Positions 35,682 through 43,806 are shown, counted from the first letter of the stretch. The stretch: 64,000 bases of DNA from Moorella sp. Hama-1 (GCF_023734095.1 NZ_AP024620.1:1794501-1858500), one strand, 5' to 3'. Numbers and translations are program-made. The notes: a model not told the origin generated them from the sequence alone.

Positions 35682-35710
35682 ATTATATAACTATTATGGC
35701 CATACGTCAA
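35682..35710 (-). promoter_or_regulatory. Predicted promoter of the NifX/ferredoxin/Mrp unit
   Basis: TTGACG-N17-TATAAT on the minus strand. TATGG follows the -35 box, and the A/T-rich spacer contains CATAATAG with a near-mirror copy over the -10 region. Confidence 0.75.
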
Positions 35711-35928
35711 CATATTATTATGTTCCTGGATAGACCGGGCAAAAAAATAGCCGGGCTATAACATCCCAGCTCCCGGTACTTAATATATTCCCTGTAGATC
35801 GTCTCAAGACGCTTATGCCGTCGGGAAGCGCTAGCAGATGCACCAGCAGAAGAGGTAAACATTAAAAAATGCCGTTTCCAGGGTGGGGCAGTTTCCTGCC
35901 TGTTATAATGAGTTACACTCCCAATCTA

Positions 35929-36237
35929 TTAAAATATTTCCCACGGTTTAACCTGCATATTCGCAACATCCCTGCTGGTATGAATAATAGCGAGAATAAT
36001 TACTCTTTCATTTTCTACGTGGTAAATTACCCTATGCCGTCCGGCGATTATTTCTCTAATATCTGGCCTTGCTACTTCTGGAACCATATGGCCGCTATAA
36101 GGAAACACGCCAAGTCCTTCTATAGAAGTGAAAAGCCGGGATATATATCTTTTCGCTTTTTCTATAGAATCCATCGCTATATAACTATAAATTTCCTCTA
36201 AGTCTGCTGCCGCAGGTTCCGTCCAATCAATTCTCAT
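35929..36237 (-). CDS. ParE/RelE-family toxin
   Basis: A 102-residue protein with the ParE/RelE fold: IDWTEPAAADLEEIYSYIA at the N-terminus, then MVPEVARPDIREIIAGRHRVIYHV, matching the catalytic/binding strands of the family. It overlaps the antitoxin gene by 11 bases, the usual arrangement for a type II module. Members block gyrase (ParE) or cleave ribosome-bound mRNA (RelE); the motifs favour the ParE side but do not settle it. Confidence 0.85.
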   Translation of the reverse strand: MRIDWTEPAAADLEEIYSYIAMDSIEKAKRYISRLFTSIEGLGVFPYSGHMVPEVARPDIREIIAGRHRVIYHVENERVIILAIIHTSRDVANMQVKPWEIF

Positions 36238-36412
36238 GTTTAATAAACCTTTGCTTTATTTCTTCATGAGAAAAAATCATCCCTTGTTTCAGGGCTGCCA
36301 GTCCTTCTTCAACTTTCTTTTTCACATAAAGTTGATATAAAATAGCATCCCATGTAACAGGTTCTGGTATGGCATCAATTAAACTTTTAGCCTCTTCCCT
36401 GATATTTTGCAC
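36227..36412 (-). CDS. Antitoxin of the ParE/RelE module
   Basis: A 61-residue acidic/helical protein upstream of the toxin. The segment DAILYQLYVKKKVEEGLAAL and the tail GMIFSHEEIKQRFI match short antitoxins paired with ParE-type toxins, in which the C-terminal part wraps around the toxin. The start is GTG with AGGGTGA upstream. It is followed immediately by the overlapping toxin gene. Confidence 0.8.
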   Translation of the reverse strand: MQNIREEAKSLIDAIPEPVTWDAILYQLYVKKKVEEGLAALKQGMIFSHEEIKQRFIKHEN

Positions 36413-36453
36413 CTAGCTCACCCTATTCCTTCTTAAGATATTAAGTTACACCA

Positions 36454-36482
36454 ATTATAGCATTTCAACATTATAATGACCA
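36454..36482 (-). promoter_or_regulatory. Predicted promoter of the toxin-antitoxin pair
   Basis: TGGTCA-N17-TATAAT on the minus strand about 42 bases upstream of the antitoxin start. The -10 is perfect, the -35 weak (4 of 6). The adjoining TATGGTCATTATAATG resembles the sequence after the -35 box of the promoter at 35682-35710. Confidence 0.5.
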
Positions 36483-36550
36483 TACGCTTACCCCAAAGTT
36501 ATTTTACGACTTGACCTGGCTGGACCAATGAATAAAGGTGACGGCCGTTC

Positions 36551-36991
36551 TTAGCGCTCCCTCTTTCCCCGGCAGTGTTCGCAAAGACCGTAGACCTCAA
36601 AGTGGTGCTCCGTAGGGAGAAAACCCTTCCCGGCCAGCTCCGCGGCCATGGCCTCCAGGGGACAAAACTTGACGGGGATGGAAGCCCCACAGCCCTTGCA
36701 GATAACATGGTGGTGGTGGCCTTCTTCCCGCCGCAGCTCATACAAATCGCCGCCGGTTTCCCGGCTGATGCGACACAAAAGTCCCCTGGCCAGCAGGGTA
36801 TCCAGGTTGCGGTAGACGGTGGAAAAGTTGGTCCCCGGCAGGATCTTGATAACTTCTTGAAATAACTCCTGGACGTTCATAACCGCCCGTGTACCGGCCA
36901 GCACGGACAGGATAGCCTTGCGCTGGGGGGTAACCTTGAGGTCCTTTTCTTTTAAGATTGCTTCTACATTTATCTGATCCACCTGATCCAC
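36551..36991 (-). CDS. zur: Fur-family regulator, probably Zur
   Basis: A 146-residue Fur-family repressor with the winged helix (KVTPQRKAILSVL ... TNFSTVYRNLDTLLARGL), the HHHHVICKGCG metal-binding stretch and two CxxC pairs (CKGC and CEHC) forming the structural zinc site. Its place as the last gene of the znu operon points to zinc sensing (Zur). It overlaps the permease gene by 22 bases. Fur or PerR roles cannot be excluded from sequence alone. Confidence 0.85.
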   Translation of the reverse strand: MDQVDQINVEAILKEKDLKVTPQRKAILSVLAGTRAVMNVQELFQEVIKILPGTNFSTVYRNLDTLLARGLLCRISRETGGDLYELRREEGHHHHVICKGCGASIPVKFCPLEAMAAELAGKGFLPTEHHFEVYGLCEHCRGKRER

Positions 36992-37791
36992 CTGCTGCTT
37001 GCTCCTTTCGCGAGAATGACTGCCACCAGGATGGCGGCGGCGATGAGGACAATGGTTCCCCCGGGGGCCACGTCGAAAACGAAGGCGGTATAAAGCCCGC
37101 TGACGACGGCGATTAAAGCCACGCCGATGGCTATGCCGAAGGTAGCCTTGAAACTACGGGCGAGCTGCAGGCTAACTGCCGGCGGGATCACCATCAGGGC
37201 CGCCACCAGCAGTGTCCCCACCACCCGCACCGCCAGGGCCACGGTCAGGGCCGTGAGCAACGTAAAATAGATATTGACGGCCCGGACCGGTATCCCGGTA
37301 AGATAAGCCGCCTCCTCGTCGAAGGTAATGGCGAAGAGTTCGCGATGCAGCAGGGCTATGGATACGATAATTACCAAACCGGCGCCGGCGATGACCCGCA
37401 CATCGGCCGGGGATACAGCCACCAGGCTGCCGAATAAATAGGAAAACAAATCAGCGTTAAAAGCCTTCCCCAGGCTGATCAGTACTACGGCCAGGGCCAT
37501 GCCGCCGGACATGACCACCGCCAGGGCGATTTCGGCATACCTCCGGAAAGCGCCGCGGATAAACTCAATCACCAGGGCAGCGCCGGCGGCGAACAACAAA
37601 GCACCGTAGAAGGGATAAAAGCCCAAAAGCATCCCAGCGGCCACCCCGGCCAGGGAGGCATGGGCCAGGCTGTCCCCTACCAGGGACATACGCTTTAAGA
37701 CAATAAAGACGCCCATAACCGCAGCCAGGATGGCGGTAATAATACCCGCCAGGAAGGCCCGCTGCATGAAAGCAAAACTAAAGATGTACAT
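36970..37791 (-). CDS. znuB: Zinc/manganese ABC importer permease ZnuB
   Basis: A 273-residue polytopic membrane protein of the ZnuB/MntB ABC-3 family: MQRAFLAGIITAILAAVMGVFIVLKRMSLVGDSLAHASLAGVA at the start is the family hallmark (quoted in part: MSLVGDSLAHASLAGVA). Seven to eight hydrophobic segments follow. It overlaps znuC upstream by 14 bases and zur downstream by 22, so all three are coupled. Confidence 0.9.
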   Translation of the reverse strand: MYIFSFAFMQRAFLAGIITAILAAVMGVFIVLKRMSLVGDSLAHASLAGVAAGMLLGFYPFYGALLFAAGAALVIEFIRGAFRRYAEIALAVVMSGGMALAVVLISLGKAFNADLFSYLFGSLVAVSPADVRVIAGAGLVIIVSIALLHRELFAITFDEEAAYLTGIPVRAVNIYFTLLTALTVALAVRVVGTLLVAALMVIPPAVSLQLARSFKATFGIAIGVALIAVVSGLYTAFVFDVAPGGTIVLIAAAILVAVILAKGASSRWIRWIR

Positions 37792-38599
37792 GGCTCGCTC
37801 CTATCCGGTAACCCAGTACCCCGGCGAGATGATCCTGGTCTACCTCGCTGAGATTGGTGTGGACATAAACGCCCCGGTCGCGTACGCAGCCGACCTTCTG
37901 CACCCGGGCCAGGGCGGACTGGACATCATGGGTAATGATAACTATCGTGAGGCCTTCGTCCCGGTTGAGATGCTCCAACAGCCGGTAAAATTCCTCCCGG
38001 GCGGAAGGGTCGATGCCGGTAGTCGGCTCGTCCAGAAAAAGGGCCGTCGGCCGGGACACCAGGGCCCGGGCCAGGAATACCTTCTGGCGCTGGCCACCGG
38101 AAAGCTCGCCCACCAGGCGACCGGCCAGTTGGGGGATCCCCACCAGCTCCAGGGCCCCTTGGACGGCCCTTTGCCTGGCCCTGGCTGTGAACATTCCCCG
38201 CCAACGATGGTAATACCCCGACGCCACCACCTCGGCTACGGTGGCGGGAAAAGAGGTGTTAATGTGACCTGCATTCTGAGATATATAGCCGATGCGGTGC
38301 CATTCCCGGAAGCGCCTGATGTCCTGGCCCAGCAGCTCCACTTTCCCCGCCCGGGGTTTTAAGAGTCCCACCATGATCTTCATCAGGGTAGTCTTGGCGG
38401 AGCCATTGGAGCCGATGAGAGCCAGAAAATCCCCGGCGGTTACCGCCAGGTTGACGTTTTCCAGAACATCAACGCCGTTGTAGGCAAAGGAGACCCCTTT
38501 AAGCCGTACCATCTCTTCAATGGAGGCCGGATGCTGGAAGTCCGAAGTCGAAATATCCGTAGAAACCGGCGCCGCTAGCTCCCCTTTGCAGGCTGCCAT
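37778..38599 (-). CDS. znuC: Zinc/manganese ABC importer ATPase ZnuC
   Basis: A 273-residue ATPase with signature LSGGQRQKV, Walker B ALFLDEPTTGID and H-loop ITHDV. The Walker A reads GSNGSAKTT, with Ala in place of the usual last Gly before the catalytic Lys, a variant known among some metal-importer ATPases. The ATG at 38599 has GAGGAGG upstream and is preferred over a GTG at 38695 lacking a ribosome site; residues 1-29 still form an unusual N-terminal extension before the conserved MVRLKGVSFAYNG. Confidence 0.88.
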   Translation of the reverse strand: MAACKGELAAPVSTDISTSDFQHPASIEEMVRLKGVSFAYNGVDVLENVNLAVTAGDFLALIGSNGSAKTTLMKIMVGLLKPRAGKVELLGQDIRRFREWHRIGYISQNAGHINTSFPATVAEVVASGYYHRWRGMFTARARQRAVQGALELVGIPQLAGRLVGELSGGQRQKVFLARALVSRPTALFLDEPTTGIDPSAREEFYRLLEHLNRDEGLTIVIITHDVQSALARVQKVGCVRDRGVYVHTNLSEVDQDHLAGVLGYRIGASHVHL

Positions 38600-38820
38600 C
38601 CTGGCCTTCCTCCTCTTCCCTATAGAGGGTTCTAATACCTTCACGGACCTTGGACGGGGCCAAATATAGCCCTTCAGGCAAAAAAATTTAGCCACGCTGT
38701 TTGCCCGGGCCGCTCAGCCCCTTGCATTAAGGCGCAAATGCCTCCTCCCGCAACTGCCGTGGTTCAGGCAGGGGGGCATTACCACACTAGTAAGGGGCTC
38801 CCTTGCTGGTATGGTAGCAC

Positions 38821-39738
38821 TTACTCCAAAGCCTTTTTCAGGTTGGCCAGGTTTTTGGCCATAATAGTGAAATAATCTTCCCCAGCCTTTACTTCCTCCG
38901 GTGTCAAACCACCAACGGGGTTTAAGACCAGGGTTCCCGCTCCCGTTTCCCGGGCCAGGGTCTCCGCTAGTTTCGGGCTGGCCAAGGTCTCGAAAAAGAT
39001 ATATTTCACGCCTTTGCTGCGGCATAGGGTAACGAGCCTGGCCATCTGTTGCGGCGCGGGTTCTTCCTGGGGGGAAAGCCCGCTGATGGCTATTTGCTCC
39101 AGGCCGTAACGTTGGACCAGGTAAGCAAAAGCCGCGTGGGAGGTGACGATCTCTTTCCGGGGTAGACCTGTCAGGGTTTGCCGATATTGTCTATCCAGGG
39201 TGTCCAACTTTTGTTCCAGCGCGTGCAGGTTCTGTTCATAGTAATCTTTATTGCCCCCGTCGGCCGCTACCAGGGTGCTGCATATCCGCCGGGCCATCTC
39301 CTTGGCCAGGACCGGATCGAGCCAGATATGGGGGTCGTTATTCACCATCAGCCCCTGGCCTGCTGCCAGGGTGATGACCCCGTCCTTCTTCAGCTGGTCC
39401 TGTATCTTCCCGGCCCAGGGGTCCATCATCCCGCCCAGGAAGATAAAAACCCGGCCCGTGTAAAGGTTCGCCACCTGCTGGGGCGATGGTTCAAAATCAT
39501 GGGGTTCCACCCCCACCGGCTGCAGGTTTATTACATCGGCCTTATCGCCGGCGATTTTCTTGGTAAAATCGTAAAGGGGATAAAAAGAGGTGTAGACTTT
39601 AATCGCCCCCGGCTGATCCTGGGGTGCCAGGGCTTGTTTTCCTGCAGTTTTTCTGGTTGTACACCCGAAAGCCAGCCAGGCTATACTAAAAACCAGCAGT
39701 GCCAGCGCCACCAGGCGATAGCCCCGTCTCAACTTCAT
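38821..39738 (-). CDS. znuA: Zinc-binding lipoprotein ZnuA
   Basis: A 305-residue cluster A-I substrate-binding protein. The signal peptide ends in the lipobox LAFGC. Metal ligands appear in GVEPHDFEPSP, NDPHIWLDP and TSHAAFAYL, with a late acidic ligand region in FFETLASPKLAET. The His-rich loop of many ZnuA proteins is missing, so manganese cannot be ruled out; the adjacent Fur-type regulator and operator favour zinc. A consensus promoter and a 19-bp palindrome lie immediately upstream. Confidence 0.88.
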   Translation of the reverse strand: MKLRRGYRLVALALLVFSIAWLAFGCTTRKTAGKQALAPQDQPGAIKVYTSFYPLYDFTKKIAGDKADVINLQPVGVEPHDFEPSPQQVANLYTGRVFIFLGGMMDPWAGKIQDQLKKDGVITLAAGQGLMVNNDPHIWLDPVLAKEMARRICSTLVAADGGNKDYYEQNLHALEQKLDTLDRQYRQTLTGLPRKEIVTSHAAFAYLVQRYGLEQIAISGLSPQEEPAPQQMARLVTLCRSKGVKYIFFETLASPKLAETLARETGAGTLVLNPVGGLTPEEVKAGEDYFTIMAKNLANLKKALE

Positions 39739-39752
39739 TATGCCGCCCCCTT

Positions 39753-39771
39753 AATGCAAATGGTTTGCATT
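39753..39771. promoter_or_regulatory. Candidate Zur operator at the znuA promoter
   Basis: AATGCAAA-TGG-TTTGCATT is a perfect 8+8 inverted repeat, starting eight bases downstream of the -10 box and ending 15 bases before the znuA start. Its position over the transcription start and its 19-bp size suit a Fur-family dimer. Confidence 0.65.
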
Positions 39772-39778
39772 TGCTCCT

Positions 39779-39807
39779 ATTATATAGTTTATGCCCTTGC
39801 AAGTCAA
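39779..39807 (-). promoter_or_regulatory. Predicted promoter of the znu operon
   Basis: TTGACT-N17-TATAAT on the minus strand, 41 bases upstream of the znuA start and directly adjoining the palindrome at 39753-39771. Confidence 0.75.
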
Positions 39808-39927
39808 GAAATACCAGCACGTTGCGGATCTCTTATCCTAACTACAGCTCGCAGCAGCCGTCCTGTCAAGGATAGTGATAGTATGAAAACCCCTTCCCTG
39901 TTTCAAACTAAGGCCGGAGGTAAGCTT

Positions 39928-40450
39928 ATGCCAGACAAATACGACCGCCTTGATAAGGTCATCAAGGTTTACGGCCGCCAGCCCGGGCAGCTGATCCGCA
40001 TCCTGCACCAGGCCCAGGGCCTCTTCGGCTATCTCTCCCCTGAGGTCCTGGCCTACCTGGCGGCCAAATTAAATATCCCCCTGGCCGAGATCGCCGGGCT
40101 TTTACTCCCTTTTTAATACCGAACCCGGGGGCAAGTATACCATCAGCGTCTGCCTGGGCACAGCCTGCTATGTCCGGGGCTCCCAAGAGATCTTTCAGGC
40201 CTTTAAAGAAGAGCTGGGCCTGGACGACGACGATACCACCCCGGATGGCCTCTTTACCCTGCGCTCGACCCGCTGCATGGGGGCCTGCGGCCTGGCGCCG
40301 GTGGTGGCCGTCAATGACGACATCCACGGCCAGGTCAAACCCGGGGATGTAAACACTATTTTAGCCCTTTACCGGGTAAAGGAGTCCGGCGATGATCACG
40401 AGCTTGAACGACCTGGAGCTTATCCAACAGCAGCAACTCCCCCTCATTGA
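39928..40450 (+). pseudogene. hydC: hydC/nuoE-like hydrogenase subunit, frameshifted
   Basis: The 24-kDa [2Fe-2S] subunit of NADH-type bifurcating hydrogenases. The first frame (39928-40116) encodes the helical N-terminus up to IPLAEIAG and then runs into TAA. The rest continues in another frame from about 40100: FYSLFNTEPGGKYTISVCLG, with CLGTACYVRG and RCMGACGLAP holding the four cluster cysteines, to a stop at 40450. Compared with the family's usual GVVTFY, about eight bases are missing after the GGG at 40096-40098. As written the gene cannot make a full subunit. A sequencing error is possible but would need an eight-base loss. Confidence 0.85.
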
Positions 40451-40995
40451 AGCCCGCCTTGGTAAAGATACCCCCGCCGGGGAATACCAGATACTGGTCT
40501 GCGCCGGTACCGGCTGTAGCTCCGGGGGTAGCCACGGGGGCTATATCTATGTCCGGGCCGAGTACCCCATCGCCGTCGACCGCCTGGAACGGGCCATCCG
40601 CCAGGCGCGCCGGGCCGGCCTCCTGGGCCAGAATATCCTGGGCAGCGGTTTTGACTTCGACGTCGATATCAGGCTGGGGGCCGGCGCTCCTGGAGTTTTC
40701 CCAGGACGAATCCTGCGGCCGCTGCACCCCCTGCCGGGTGGGCACCAAACGCCTGCTGGAGATCTTAAAACGCATCACCTCCGGTGCTGGTAGCCTGGAC
40801 GATCTGAAGCTATTGGAAGACCTGAGCCACGACGTTAAGGAGGCCTCCCTCTGCGGCCTGGGCCAGACGGCGCCCAACCCCATCCTGTCGACCCTGCGTT
40901 ACTTCCGGGACGAGTATGAAGCCCACGTGCGGGACAAATTCTGCCCGGCCGGGGTCTGCCGCGATTTAACCCGGCGGCCGGCGGTGCTGCACTGA
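40392..40995 (+). pseudogene. hydB: hydB/nuoF-like hydrogenase subunit, internally deleted and frameshifted
   Basis: Remains of the NADH/FMN-binding subunit (normally near 600 residues). The N-terminal thioredoxin-like piece ([13 protein letters not shown]) jumps directly to [20 protein letters not shown] from the middle of the flavin domain, and after DIRLGAGA the text jumps again, in a different frame, to [19 protein letters not shown], the late [4Fe-4S] motif. The NADH-loop, most of the FMN site and the C-terminal ferredoxin domain are missing; the last residues are [17 protein letters not shown]. Three lesions in one gene argue for decay rather than a single error. Confidence 0.88.
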
Positions 40996-41013
40996 AGGAG
41001 GAAACATCTACTT

Positions 41014-42912
41014 ATGCCTATAAACAAACTAAACTTCGACCCCGTGTCGCCCGTCAGCCGGGAAGAAGAAGCGCCCCGGCCCGCCACCGGGAAAAAGGTC
41101 CGTTTCTGGATCGACGGCCGCGAAGTCGTGGCCGAAGAAGGCATCTCCGTCCTGGAGGCCGCCCACCGGGCGGGGATCGAGATTCCCAGCCTCTGTTACC
41201 TGAAAAACATCAACGAGATCGGTGCCTGCCGGGTGTGCCTGGTAGAGATCGAAGGCTCCCGGAACCTGCAGGCGTCCTGCGTCTATCCTGTTGCCGCCGG
41301 TCTCAAGGTCCGTACCAGCACACCCCGGGTCCTGCGGGCGCGGCGTACGGTGGTAGAACTCCTCCTTTCCGATCACCACCGGGAGTGCACCAACTGTATC
41401 CGCAACCTCAACTGCGAGCTGCAGCACCTGGCCGATACCCTGGGGATCCGCAATATCCGTTTTACCGGCGAGACCCCCAACTACCCTATTTTTAACCAGA
41501 ACCCTTTCATCGTACGCGATTACAACAAGTGCATCAAGTGCCGGCGCTGCGAGGCCATCTGCAGCAACGTCCAGGAGGTCCACGTCTACGCCGCCCAGAA
41601 CCGGGGATTTAACACCGTCATTGCCCCTTCTTTCATGAAAGACCTGGCCGAGGTGGCCTGCATCACCTGCGGCCAGTGCGTCATCGCCTGCCCTACGGCC
41701 TCCCTGACGGAAAAGGAGTGTATTGACGAGGTCTGGCAGGCCCTGGCTGACCCCGACAAGTACGTTGTCGTCCAGACGGCCCCTTCCATCCAGGTCACCC
41801 TGGGCGAGGTCTTCGGCCTGCCGGTAGGTACCGTGGTCACCGGCAAGCTGGTAGCCGCTTTGCGCCGTCTGGGTTTTGCTAAGGTCTTTGCCACCGACTT
41901 CACCGCCGACCTGACCATCATGGAGGAGGCCCACGAGCTCCTGGAGCGGCTGGAGGGTTGCGGTGGCCCCCTGCCCCTCCTCTCCTCTTGCAGCCCGGGA
42001 TGGGTCAAGTTCTGCGAGCACTTCTACCCGGAGTTTCTGCCCAACCTCTCCACCTGCAAGTCGCCCCACGAGATGTTCGGGGCCATCACCAAGACTTATT
42101 TTGCGGCTAAAGAAGGCCTGGACCCGCGCCGAATAGTCGTCGTGGCCGTCATGCCCTGCACGGCGAAAAAATACGAGGCCAGCCGGCCGGAGATGGGTCC
42201 GGGGGAATGGCAGGATGTCGACTTTGTCCTGACCACCCGGGAGCTGGCGCGGATGATCCGCCAGGCCGGCATCAACTTCCACCAGCTGCCGGACGAGGAA
42301 TACGATACGCCCTTAGGAATCGCCAGCGGTGCCGGCACCATTTTTGGCGCCACCGGCGGCGTCATCGAGGCTGCCGTGCGGACGGCCTACGCCCTGACCC
42401 ACGGCCGCGAGATGGGGGTTATTGACTATGAGGAATTCCGGGGCTTGAGCGGCGTCAAGGAGGCCTGGGTGGAGTTAAAGGGCCGGAAGATCAAGGTGGC
42501 CATCGCCCACGGCACCGGCAATGCCCGCAAGGTCCTGGATCGGATGAAGGAGGGCGAAGAATTCGACTACGTGGAAATAATGGCCTGCCCGGGCGGGTGC
42601 GTGGGCGGCGGCGGCCAGCCCATCTTCGGCAGCCGCGAGCACAAGGAGATCTCCCTGGACTACCGCCACAATCGCGCCGACGCCCTCTACCGCATCGACT
42701 ACTCGCGCCGCATCCGCCTCTCCCACGAGAACCCGGCGGTGCAGAAGATCTACGCCGAGTTCCTGGGCGGGCCCTTAAGCCCCATGGCGAAAAAGCTGCT
42801 CCACACCCATTACACCCCGCGGGGGCCGTTGCCGGGGTATGCGGCCAACCCGGTCGAGCCCATTGTCAATGCGCGCTCAGGCGGGAATAACACGGCCGGC
42901 AGGCAGGTCTGA
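41014..42912 (+). CDS. hydA: [FeFe] hydrogenase catalytic subunit HydA (NADH-type, multi-cluster)
   Basis: A 632-residue enzyme that interconverts protons and H2. In order: a plant-type [2Fe-2S] domain (C61, C72, C75, C89), a HxxxCxxC...C [4Fe-4S] segment (HHRECTNCIRNLNC), two ferredoxin motifs CIKCRRCEAIC and CITCGQCVIAC, then the H-cluster domain with SSCSPGWVKF, MPCTAKKYEA and MACPGGCVGGGGQP all intact. AAGGAGG precedes the ATG. It is the last gene of the hyd operon whose NADH/flavin subunits are broken, so it may now accept electrons from another donor or work with a second HydBC copy elsewhere. Confidence 0.95.
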   Translation: MPINKLNFDPVSPVSREEEAPRPATGKKVRFWIDGREVVAEEGISVLEAAHRAGIEIPSLCYLKNINEIGACRVCLVEIEGSRNLQASCVYPVAAGLKVRTSTPRVLRARRTVVELLLSDHHRECTNCIRNLNCELQHLADTLGIRNIRFTGETPNYPIFNQNPFIVRDYNKCIKCRRCEAICSNVQEVHVYAAQNRGFNTVIAPSFMKDLAEVACITCGQCVIACPTASLTEKECIDEVWQALADPDKYVVVQTAPSIQVTLGEVFGLPVGTVVTGKLVAALRRLGFAKVFATDFTADLTIMEEAHELLERLEGCGGPLPLLSSCSPGWVKFCEHFYPEFLPNLSTCKSPHEMFGAITKTYFAAKEGLDPRRIVVVAVMPCTAKKYEASRPEMGPGEWQDVDFVLTTRELARMIRQAGINFHQLPDEEYDTPLGIASGAGTIFGATGGVIEAAVRTAYALTHGREMGVIDYEEFRGLSGVKEAWVELKGRKIKVAIAHGTGNARKVLDRMKEGEEFDYVEIMACPGGCVGGGGQPIFGSREHKEISLDYRHNRADALYRIDYSRRIRLSHENPAVQKIYAEFLGGPLSPMAKKLLHTHYTPRGPLPGYAANPVEPIVNARSGGNNTAGRQV

Positions 42913-42950
42913 ACCTGGCTTCTGGGGTGAGGCAGGTTCCTTAATTTTTT
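42911..42950 (+). terminator. Rho-independent terminator of the hyd operon
   Basis: GAACCTG and CAGGTTC form a stem around a 15-base loop, followed by CTTAATTTTTT. The stem starts at the end of the hydA stop codon. Confidence 0.75.
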
Positions 42951-43038
42951 AACTGTAGTTGGCAGATTAATTGAAATAGGGGATCAAGGTCACCCGTTAA
43001 TCTAAATATAACTTAACTAAAAATTAATTAAAACTCCA

Positions 43039-43067
43039 TGGGCAAATTTAGTAAAAAAGGATATAAT
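43039..43067 (+). promoter_or_regulatory. Predicted promoter of the small unknown gene
   Basis: TGGGCA-N17-TATAAT. The -10 is perfect, the -35 matches at 4 of 6. Transcription would begin near 43074, which fits a start codon at 43108 better than the GTG at 43075. Confidence 0.5.
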
Positions 43068-43107
43068 AGATGATGTGTTTTCAAACAGGAAAGGAGGACA
43101 TCGTTTT

Positions 43108-43473
43108 TTGTTACCCCAGGAAACATCCCGCTCGCCGGAACCCCAGCGTAAAGCCGACATCACCATAAAATTATCGGAATTTGAAATCCCGCCTATGCAG
43201 GATATCTTGCTCGTCGGTAAAAGAGCTCCTATCGGTCCCGAAGCCGTCAGGCGGATGGTTGATGCGGTCTCACCGGAACAATATGAGATAGTCCGCCTCA
43301 ACCATGAAGTTTTTGAAGCTGTAGTAGTAAAAAAGTCTCTCTTAAGACTCCTACCCAAAGAAAAGCTTTTACCGATTGTAATCGAAGAAGGAAAGCGCAT
43401 CGCCGATGACAACATGGTGGTTAAGGCCCAGATCAATATTACCATCCAGATCAGCAGGACGGTGGATTTGTAG
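43108..43473 (+). CDS. Conserved-looking protein of unknown function
   Basis: A 121-residue soluble protein that I do not recognise. A TTG start at 43108 is chosen because AGGAAAGGAGG lies nine bases upstream; the frame is open from a GTG at 43075 without a site. It has a charged, possibly disordered first 15 residues, an alternating strand/helix middle (ILLVGKRAPIGPEAVRRMVDAV) and a C-terminal amphipathic strand ending in ISRTVDL. No cysteine, signal peptide or membrane segment is present. It stands alone, with its own promoter, between the hydrogenase operon and decayed DNA. Confidence 0.6.
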   Translation: MLPQETSRSPEPQRKADITIKLSEFEIPPMQDILLVGKRAPIGPEAVRRMVDAVSPEQYEIVRLNHEVFEAVVVKKSLLRLLPKEKLLPIVIEEGKRIADDNMVVKAQINITIQISRTVDL

Positions 43474-43552
43474 TGCCTACGGTAGAAGGCCTGATAAGCC
43501 AGAAACTTTATACCAAAGAAACTGTAGGCACGTAGCATGTGCGCCATCTTAC

Positions 43553-43790
43553 ATAGTAAAACATAGTAAAAGCCGGGCAGGGCAATGACCGTCCTGGTTT
43601 TACGTGCCCGTCGCCGGCGGTGATAATGCGGCAGGCTTCCCGGTGGGACCAGGCGGGCTTATAACTGCGTTTATTTTTCAAGGCGTCATAAATATCAGCC
43701 AGGGCCACAATCCTCCCTGCCAGGGAAATATCCTCCCCTCTTTAAGCCGGCCGGATAGCCGCTGCCGTATCTCCAGGCAGCGGTAATATC
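43553..43790 (-). pseudogene. HD-GYP domain remnant
   Basis: Minus-strand fragments read GSGYPAGLK and, after a two-base frame change near 43736-43742, [20 protein letters not shown] then [20 protein letters not shown]. These are the GYP motif and following helices of an HD-GYP response-regulator output domain. The catalytic HD half is absent, and the frame then degenerates. It is a decayed relic unrelated in detail to the intact HD-GYP gene at 6188. Confidence 0.75.
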
Positions 43791-43806
43791 ACCGCCAGGG
43801 GAATCC

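Noticed and set aside
35722-35862. A roughly 46-codon minus-strand ORF upstream of the NifX promoter
   Set aside because: No Shine-Dalgarno sequence and no recognisable protein; probably chance.
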